A DNA stretch of 64,000 nt from Cycas panzhihuaensis (taxonomy: Eukaryota > Cycadophyta): assembly GCA_023213395.1 (NCBI GenBank), contig CM041465.1:176645741-176709740 (forward strand). Reading direction: 5' to 3'. A model generated the notes under the pieces. That model ran no database searches. It saw only the letters and a program-made list of their open reading frames with translations, and had not been told where the DNA came from. The translations under genes and the position numbers were made by a program. Below, in pieces: positions 56,642-64,000 of the stretch. The number at the start of each line of letters is the position of its first letter. The first letter of the stretch is position 1.

Positions 56642-57857
56642 TAGAAAAATATAAACTTAAAACTCAAACATAAAATAACAAGTGGATTATGCACATGGAT
56701 AATAGAAATAAGAAGAAAGTGACTAAATATGTGCCCTATTGCCCATTGATATAAGAGACGTAGCCAACATATACTACTTTCTAAATTTTACTACTTAGAG
56801 ACTTTGATACAATCATAGGCCTAGAATGGCCAACAAAACATAGGGAAAAGATAGATTATTATAACAAGTTAGTTAAATATCTAACTAATAGTGGAGAATC
56901 TACTCGCGTTTAAGGGAAGAAGCTTCTAGTCAATACCCAATTAATTACAGCCATATGAGTAAAATAATTCTTTAAAAAAGTTTGTCAGACCTATGTTATT
57001 CATGTCAATGAAGAAGGGACACTTGTAGAAACTCCTCAAACAAATAATATTGTCATATAAGAGTTTAAGTATGTATTTCTAGAAGAGCTACCAAGACTAC
57101 TATTCACAAGGGATGTAGATAATGCAATTAAACTTGTGATAGGAGCAAAAAAGATTTCCAAGATATGCTATCACTTGGCTATACTAGAGCTAGTTGAACT
57201 AGAAATGTAGATACAAGACTTATTTAATAGAGGTTATATTAGGTCTAGTGTTTTACCATAGGAATCTATAGTTTTATTCATATAAACGAAGGATGGAACC
57301 TTAAGGCTATACATGGACTATCAATAACTAAATAAGGCAATGGTCAAGAATAAATACCCCTTACTTAAAATCAAAGACTTGTTTGATTAACTAAAGGGAG
57401 ATAAACTATTTAAAAAGATAGATCTAAGATTGGGCTATTACCATATTTGAATCAAAGAAGAAGATGTCTATAAGGCTATATTCAAGATTAAGTATGGGTA
57501 TTATAACTTTTTGGTAATGCCATTTAGACTGACCAATGCACCTAGAATGTTCATGAGTTTAATGAACAATGTGTTCAAGAAATATTTGGATAAATTTATC
57601 ATTATGTTTATAGATTACATCTTTATCTATTCTAAATCTAAGAAAGAGCATGATGAACACCTAAGAATAGTTCTATAATTACTTAAAGGGCATAAATTAT
57701 ATACCAAGCTAAGCAAGTATGAATTTTATAAAGAGAAAGTATATTTTTTAGTACACGTCATCTTAGAAGTAGGAAGTATAGTGGATTCCCAAAAGTTAAA
57801 AGGCATTTTAGAATGGCCATCTCCTAAAAATATGCATGAAGTAAGGATCTTTATAGG
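56642..57857 (+). pseudogene. protease and RT of split gypsy element
   Basis: Resumes with DFDTIIGLEWPTKHREKIDY, the protease end (usually LGMDWL). RT follows with IKLVIGAKKISKICYHLAIL, RGYIRSSVLP, TKDGTLRLYMDYQ, DLFD-stop-LKGDKLFKKIDL, GYYNFLVMPFRLTNAP and the catalytic box IIMFIDYIFIYS. The second Asp of FIDD is Tyr here. It ends GLISI at the solo LTR; the connection block GL-SYYRKFI-NFSKI resumes after 58254. Stops replace Gln at several conserved sites. Confidence 0.88.
57853..57857. repeat. target duplication ATAGG (left of solo LTR)
   Basis: ATAGG recurs at 58255-58259, and the gypsy reading continues in register across the pair (FIGL to GL-SY). Confidence 0.7.
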
Positions 57858-58254
57858 TCTTATTAGCATTAAGATCTAATGTTATCTTTTATTATGTATA
57901 TTTAATTAAGTTTATTGCCTTATTACAAAAGTTCAATGATTTAGCCAACTGTCCAAATCAACGAATTTCTCTCCCATTTATTCCAAAATCTTTCACACAT
58001 TGATAGGCTAGAAGATTTGGGAGGTATCATTATGTTGGTACGTAGGTATAAGGTCATAATAGTTAAAGAGGGAGGATGAGATCCTTAACCTGTTAAAATA
58101 TAAGTCAGTATTGTTATTATAATATTATTATTATTTTTAAGGTGGTTTTTTATCCCCTAAAGGGGTTTTCCACCTACCAGATCTGGTGCACCTGCTTATG
58201 CTTCTGAATGATTCTTTTTATTTACATTGAATCCCTATGTGTACCCTATCTCCA
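57858..58254 (+). repeat. solo LTR of a copia-type element
   Basis: A 397-bp non-coding block interrupts gypsy pol between RT and RNase H. It contains GGTGGTTTTTTATCCCC then TAAAGGGGTTTTCCACC, closely matching the folded block of the copia LTR at 49015-49443. It ends CTCCA before the duplicated ATAGG. The first bases (TCTTATTAG) would need a change from TG. A single LTR with no internal region points to unequal recombination between two LTRs. Confidence 0.75.
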
Positions 58255-58790
58255 ATAGGTCTAGAAAGCTACTAAAGGAAATATATAAGAATTTTTCTAA
58301 AATTATAGCCCCAATTAACTATAAATAGATGAAGGGGACTAAATTTATATGGATAGACTTATCTGAGGAGTAGCTCTAGTTACTAAAATATTTACTCACC
58401 TTAGTTCTAATTCTCAATATACTTGATCTAAACTCAAATATTTTAGTCTACACAAATGCTAGTGTGGAAGGTTTGTTAGCAGTTCTAATATAAGATGGTA
58501 AAGTTGTCTACTACAAGTCTAGTAAATTAAAGTATTGTGAGAAGAACTACCCCATGTAAAATTTAGAGTTAGTAGTAATCATGCATGCACAAAAGGGATG
58601 GAGGCATTATTTTCCTAGAAAATATTTTGAAATTCATATAGACCACGAAAACCTTAAGCATATATTCACTTAGCCCTATCTCATTATGAGATAATATATA
58701 TGGATTGAGTACTTATGTGAATTCAACTTCTAGCCAAAATAAACCAATGGGAAGGAGGACAAAGTGGTAAATGCTTTGAGTTGATGATCA
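58255..58790 (+). pseudogene. RT connection and RNase H of split gypsy element
   Basis: Reads KNFSKIIAPINY soon after the solo LTR, then NILVYTNASVEGLLAVLI, GKVVYYKSSKLKYCEKNYPM, LELVVIMHAQKGWRHYF and FEIHIDHENLKHIF, the standard Ty3/gypsy RNase H blocks. The first catalytic Asp (D-S-D in relatives) reads TNAS, so it has been lost to Asn. The reading ends GKEDKVVNALS near 58790. Integrase would follow but is not visible. Confidence 0.85.
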
Positions 58791-60549
58791 TATATTGCAA
58801 TACTAAGTATGCATAACCCTAATTTGATTAACTCTATTTTGACATCATGTAAAAAGAAAAAAAAAATTATAAGTGAAAGAATCCTTACAAAGTTAGTAAG
58901 CTCAAGAGAATATGGATGTCAAGCTCTTAAGGAAATGTCTCCTCAATTTAACTACTTTTGATACCCAATCTAAAGTGCCTTGCATTAAATTAGTCTATGT
59001 GATCAAAAGTCTAGTACCAATATAGTGTAGGATGCTTAAGTAGATAAAACCAATACCTAGGAATAATGAACCCCTATATACATAATCCTCCTTACATAGT
59101 CTCTAAGCTAACACTTCATTTTACCACTATAATCTACTAATAATAGAATAAATCAATGTTCTAATTATTTTGGACTTAACAATTAGACAAAGTCGACTAA
59201 ATCATGACATTCTAAGGGAAAGGGAAGAGAATAAGACTACTATCAATAAAAATAAAAGTCAATGGCAACATGAAAGATTTGTTGTGGTCATAGTTTTTTA
59301 GCCTTATGCAAATCCTCTTAGGAATACCAATACTTTTAGGTAGAAAAATATATGCATGGGTATAGTGCCAAACTTTTGTGTAGTCATGATGTTCTACTTC
59401 CTAAAAGCTTCTTACTAAAACCAACACATAGGAAAAAGATAATAGGAGGATAAGAAATAGAGATGTTAATGTTATGAAAGGTATATGAGTAGTCATAATT
59501 TACTAGTCACTCACAAAACTCATTATTAAATCAACATGTAAGAAAGCAGAAGGGGTAAGCATGTCCTTGATAACCTAAAATTAAGTGATACAATGTAATT
59601 GACATTACTAGTACACATTTATATAACACTTAATAATGGATCTCAAGGATATTATAAAATCAAAAAAATTAAAACTCTAGTATACAACTCATATGCAAGC
59701 TCATTTCTAATTAGTAAATAAAATGACTCACTCATGAATAAATCACTTAACCCTATCATAAAACACTTAAAGATAAAATAGATCATTTTATTAATTTCAA
59801 GAAATGAATTACATTATAATAATATGAAAGCTAATTTTTAGAAGTTTGATTACAAAGAAAATAATTGAGCACTAATTAGTATCTAATAATATCTTCCTAA
59901 TAGAAACTAGTAAGAGAAATATCACATGCCTCTAGTAGTTGAACATGTATATAAGAACATTTTATAGATTTCTAAGTATGCTAAGTATAAAGTCACTTTC
60001 ATAATTATATATAAATAAGAGAAAGAAAGAGAGGTGAAATCTATAAGAGAAAAAAGAAAAAATAAAGAGAATTTGCCCTAGAAACATCATGTTCATAAAT
60101 TAGAGATTATAATAATAAAAGGAAGATATTAAGCTCTTTATTACCATATTATATCTAAGGGGAGCCAAGAACAAAATTTTCTCTCCTAAATTTACCCCAA
60201 GTGGGCTAGAGGGAGAGAGAGAGAGAGAGAACAATTCCTTTTACTTGAGTCTTTTTATATTACTCCTTTTCACACATGAAGTTTTATTATCATTGGGCTC
60301 TCAACAATCTTATGTATCAAGGTATATATTATATCAATAAAATTTGTTGGCCATTACTCAAATTCTTCCCACCTTCCAAGCAAATAGGAACATCCGTGTT
60401 GATCCATAATTTATCAGAATATAGGCATTATGCTAGTTTTATTTCAACAGTGTATAATTGTCAATGTTGTCAAATTTATTTATTTTATCCATAAAGATGA
60501 TTAAAATGTTAGTTTGTAGTAAAATTGATGAAAATACATTCATTGATCT
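58791..60549. other. AT-rich DNA without recognisable genes
   Basis: No coding motif on either strand and no LTR that matches others here. It contains A-rich and GA-rich stretches (60010-60070) and a (GA)n microsatellite at 60213-60230. Could be the remains of the gypsy 3' part. The two short open readings at 60276-60494 and 60525-60707 look like chance. Confidence 0.6.
60213..60230. repeat. (GA)9 microsatellite
   Basis: Uninterrupted GA units inside AT-rich DNA. Confidence 0.9.
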
Positions 60550-61266
60550 TTGTCACACCCCCTTTCTATCATGGCCAACCATTTTATTTATCTTTATTCC
60601 TTTCAAGATTTAAAATCTTAGGCCAAGTGTGGGTCCTAACCCTTAAGCTGCCACCAAGATCTAAAATATTCTTGCAACTAGTTATAGGAATCGAAACTAA
60701 AATTTAACATGCAAGTTCTTAAACTAGAGATAAAATAATAAAATGAAAAAAAAATCCAAGCATCACATGTACACCTGATATAACATGGTAAAACCCTAGC
60801 AGTGTGCTAGCGAAACATCCACACAGGAAAGGTATCGATCTTTATTGTCAAAGAATGGAGATAATATACATAGTCCTATAGCAAAGTGCTCACAATAACA
60901 ACAACCAGTCACCCAACTCCTCACAGTACATTGAACACTATTAAAATAATGAAAATTACCCTAAATCGGGCTACATAAGAGGGTCATCCAAGGCACAAAT
61001 CTCGATCATTGAATCTAGGGAATTTTGAGCGAACGACCCTGATTCTCTTTACAATTTAATATACTTTCCAATGCTAAATTTTTGGGTCAAGGGCTATCAC
61101 CCCCGAACCCCCTCTTTACAGGGATGTTCCACATCCCCCACACCCCCCTAGCCAAGGGGGGCTCCTGCCCCTCTTAGAACCCCTGAGGAAGGTTTGGAGG
61201 GGAAACTGCACTGCTAACATATCAAAATTTTAGCCTCCAACCATTGTTGTCACATATTACCTAACA
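60550..61266 (-). repeat. 3' LTR of Tork-like element
   Basis: On the minus strand it starts TGTTAGGTAATATGTGAC right after the polypurine tract. The outer end is not fixed; TGTCACACCCC near 60552 is one candidate. A C-rich segment at 61095-61165 stands out in this AT-rich window. Confidence 0.6.
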
Positions 61267-61277
61267 ATGTCCACCTT
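61267..61277 (-). other. polypurine tract of Tork-like element
   Basis: AAGGTGGACAT on the minus strand, the usual A-A-GGTGGA-AT form of copia elements just before TGTTAGG. Confidence 0.8.
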
Positions 61278-61329
61278 GAAAACAATTTACCTAGTACCTT
61301 TCATGGGCCCTTCATCACCTTTTCTACAA

Positions 61330-62820
61330 GCTAAGAGAAGTCAAACACCATTTGAACTTCTTTAATAATGCTAGTTTTGTGAACATATCAGCACAATTTC
61401 ATTTTGTGTTAACCTTTTCAAGTGCCACTCCACTTACTTCCACAACATGTCTAACAAAATGGTACTTAAGAGCAATATGTTTTGTCCTACTATGATAAGT
61501 TAGATTCTTGGCAAGGTAAATGGCACTTTGACTATCACAAAATACCTTTAACTTTTCCTGTTTCCTTCCAAGCTCATCTAATAGACCCTATAACTAGATT
61601 GCTTCTTTGCAAGCATGTGCTATAACAATATATTAAACTTCTGTAGTCGATAATGCAATTGTGCTCTATAGTTTTGACATCCAATTAAATGGACCATTTG
61701 TAAGAGTGAATACATAACCTGAAGTAGACCTTCTCTTATTTAAATCTCTTATAAAGTCTGAATCAACATATCCATAAACTTGATTACCTATACCTCCAAA
61801 GGCGATGTAATAGTCACTTGTGCCTCTTAAATATTGAAGCACCCATTTTACTACTACCCAATGTTCCTTTTCTAGATTTGCCATAAACCTACTAACTACA
61901 CCAACTACATGTGAAATGTTATATCTTGTACATACCATAGCATACATCAAACTTCCTAATGCACTTGTATAAGGCACACGATATATATAATCCTTTTCTT
62001 CTTCATTATTAGGACTCATACTCGAAGAAATCTTGAAATGGGAAGCTAATGGGATACTCACTAGTTTTACATTTGCCATACCAAACTCAGTTAGCACCTT
62101 CTCCATATATTTCTACTGTGATAAGCATAGCTTACCATTTTTCCTGTCTCTATGTATCTCCATACCTAAGATTATTTTTCAGCTCCTAGATCCTTCATAT
62201 CAAAAGTCCTAGCCAATTAAGCCTTTAACTTATTGATTTCTTTTGTGCTCTTACTTGTAACCAGCATGTCATCAGCATATAATACTAAGATAATAAATAA
62301 GCTATTATCCATGAATTTAAAGTAAACACAATGATCATACTCACTTCTTTTGAAATTTTGGCTCTCTATGAAGGCATCAAACTTCTTGTACCATTGCCTG
62401 GGTGATTTTTTCAAGTCATACAATGATTTCTTGAGCCTATAAACAAGTCTTTTTTTTCCATCCTATACAAACCCTTCTGGCTGATCCATATAGATCTCCT
62501 TATCTAAATCTCCATGTAGAAAAGTAGTTTTTACATTTAACTTCTCCAACTCCAAATCAAGAGAAGCTACTAATGCTAATAGCACTTGAATTGAAACAAG
62601 TTTGATAACTGGTGAAAAGATCTCATGAAATTTAATACCCACTTTCTGTGTAAAGCCTTTAGCCACTACTCTTACCCTATATTTGTCAACCTTTCTATTA
62701 ACATCTATTTTCATCTTAAAAACCCACTTGCAACCAATAGTCTTCCTGCCATGTGGAAGTTCTACCAAGTCCCATGAATTATTTTTCTTTAAAGCATCTA
62801 TCTCTTCCTATATAGCCCTC
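61330..62820 (-). pseudogene. RT and RNase H of Tork-like copia
   Basis: 62768-62463 reads GCKWVFKMKIDVNRKVDKYR, VVAKGFTQKVGI and LNVKTTFLHGDLDKEIYMDQ. 62423-62217 reads YDLKKSPRQWYKKFDAFI and the catalytic box VLYADDMLVTS, with both Asp kept. 62106-61666, 146 codons without stop, covers the RT thumb and the start of RNase H with YVDSDFIRDLNKRRSTSGYVF. Further left come TIALSTTE, then stops at expected Gln and Trp codons, then VFCDSQSAIYLAKN and RTKHIALKYHFVR. Only a few stops and short gaps separate long open pieces, so this is one of the less decayed copies. Confidence 0.9.
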
Positions 62821-62822
62821 TT

Positions 62823-64000
62823 CTACTTCTCATTATGGATATCATCTACAACTTCTTGATAACAAGTAGGCTTACCATCATTAGAAACCAAAGCAATAGA
62901 AATAGAAGGGATGTACCTGTCAAGTGGATGACTAACTTGAGTAGATATTCTAACTGCTAGTAGAGGAGTGTCTATATACTCTTGTAAATATGTTGTAGAT
63001 TCATCTTCAGAAAGATCTTCTTGCTCTTCTAATTCCAAAGATGGCTGGGTTTCAAACTTGACCTATTGATGTTTAACTTTCTGCTCCTATTTCACTTCAA
63101 CTTCTACACTGTTTGATTTTAGAAGGGGAGATTCATCAAATACAACATCTCTGTTAATGGTGATTTTGTAGGCAGTAGGATGCCACAACTTGTATCCCTT
63201 TATACCATCTTTATCACCATAACCAACAAAGATACATCTCTTAGATTTTGGGTCTAACTTTTAACATTTACTTTATCAATCTAGGCATAAGCATAACAAC
63301 CAAAAACTTTCAAATTTCAATAGTCACATGGATGTCTAGTCCATACCTCTTTAAGAATCTTGCAATCTATTCCAAGTGATGGTGACCTGTTTACCAGATA
63401 ATAAGCTATTTGAATAGCTTCTACCCACAAACCCTGCTCCACTCTAGCATTACTTAGCATGCTTCTTGCTCTTTCCAAGAGTGTTCTATTTATGTGATCA
63501 ACAATGCCATTTTACTGCAGAGTATAGCTAGTGGTCTTGTTCCTTTCGATCCCAACTTCTCTGTAATAGTTCTCAAACTCTAAGGAGTTGAACTCATCTC
63601 CATTGTCAGTTCTTAAACATTTGATTGACTTATCAATGTTGTTCTCAACTAAAGCCTTGAACTACTTAAACACACTTAAAACTTCATATTTTCTTTTTAA
63701 AAAATAGACCCATACCTTTCTGGAGTAATCATCTATAAACATGACAAAGTGTAATGATCCTCCATAAGATATTATAGGGGCTAGCCCCCATACATCTGAA
63801 TGTATATAATCTAGAACACCTTTACTAGTGTGACTCCCTACTTTAAACTTGAGTCTATATTACTTTCTAAAAATACAATATTTGCATAAAGCCAAATCTG
63901 AAAGTTGTAAGTTAGGAAGTAACTTATGGTTTATCAACACCTTAAGTCCTCTCTTACTCATGTACCTAAGTCTCTGATGCCATAACTAAGCTGGATCTTT
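62823..64000 (-). pseudogene. integrase of Tork-like copia, cut by window end
   Basis: 63038-62823 is the acidic linker between integrase and RT (ELEEQEDLSEDESTTY). Further right, FVGYGDKDGIKGYKLWHP then TINRDVVFDESPLL mark the integrase C-terminal region (63250-63110). The core reads NGIVDHINRTLLERARSML near 63480, the catalytic Glu region, where VERMNR is usual; here the Glu position reads Asp. The remaining N-terminal part continues to the window edge. Confidence 0.85.

Larger units (their letters stand above)
47295..58790 (+). mobile_element. Ty3/gypsy element (+), split by copia and solo LTR
   Basis: Starts with a primer-like site at 47295 and reads gag to 48940 and the first part of protease to 49014. 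It resumes after the copia element at 56642 with protease and RT, is broken again by a solo LTR (57858-58254), and ends with RNase H at about 58790. No integrase, chromodomain or 3' LTR is seen after 58790. Its own 5' LTR is not evident, because the LTR abutting at 47290 is better assigned to the minus-strand chromovirus. Confidence 0.75.
60550..64000 (-). mobile_element. Tork/Tnt1-like copia element (minus), 3' half
   Basis: LTR on the left (to 61266), polypurine tract, then minus-strand RNase H, RT and integrase running off the window at 64000. The RT-RNase H wording (VSIPLASHFKISSSMSP, YTSALGSLMYAMVCTRYNI, HVVGVVSRFMANLEKEHW) is typical of the Tork lineage that includes tobacco Tnt1. It has longer open blocks and fewer stops than most elements here. 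Protease, gag and the 5' LTR lie beyond the window. Confidence 0.88.

Noticed and set aside
1-64000. A nuclear genetic code in which TAA/TAG mean Gln
   Set aside because: CAA and CAG still occur at many conserved Gln positions in the same elements, Trp and Arg codons have also become stops, frameshifts and lost catalytic residues are common, and all elements are of plant type. Decay is simpler, though the copia at 49015 is kept as an open finding.

Overview
The window looks like a transposon-filled stretch of a large-genome seed plant nuclear chromosome. It is AT-rich, poor in CG dinucleotides by eye, and made almost entirely of decayed LTR retrotransposons of plant type: Ty1/copia with initiator-Met primer sites, Ty3/gypsy chromovirus-like elements, and giant Tat/Ogre-like Ty3/gypsy elements. 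I see no complete ordinary host gene, no rRNA or tRNA gene and no CRISPR. Nearly every coding region is broken by in-frame stops. These fall mostly where the family has glutamine, i.e. CAG or CAA has become TAG or TAA.

Layout. 1-3526: 3' part of a copia element (+) whose start lies outside the window. 3647-8549: a complete copia element (-) with two LTRs and a perfect 5-bp target duplication. About 8670-31720: an outer Tat-like gypsy element (+), split by a second, complete Tat-like element (+) at 11074-28372. That inner element is 17.3 kb long with about 2.25-kb LTRs. It carries gag, protease, RT, RNase H and integrase, then a second (archaeal-type) RNase H, an antisense intron-containing gene, a 162-bp near-perfect hairpin and 94-bp tandem repeats. 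31721-34600: non-coding, tandem-repeat-rich DNA.

34603-47290: a chromovirus (-) with chromodomain and LTR copies at both ends, split by a copia element (-) at about 39868-46529. 47295-58790: another gypsy element (+), split by a complete copia element (+) at 49015-56641 and by a solo LTR at 57858-58254. 58791-60549: no recognisable coding content. About 60550-64000: 3' half of a Tork/Tnt1-like copia element (-) that runs off the window.

The two points most worth following are (1) the antisense gene at 22653-24445 in the inner Tat-like element. It has a good 104-bp intron that joins two exons in frame, a basic Arg/Gly-rich tract, an acidic tail and a short stretch reminiscent of the plant mobile domain. 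(2) The copia element at 49015-56641, whose pol keeps one frame for about 3.5 kb with all catalytic residues intact, yet holds about thirty stops, mostly at Gln positions. Its unusually long leader also carries what looks like a captured host exon and two minisatellites. Domain assignments were made by reading translations by eye; no database search was possible.
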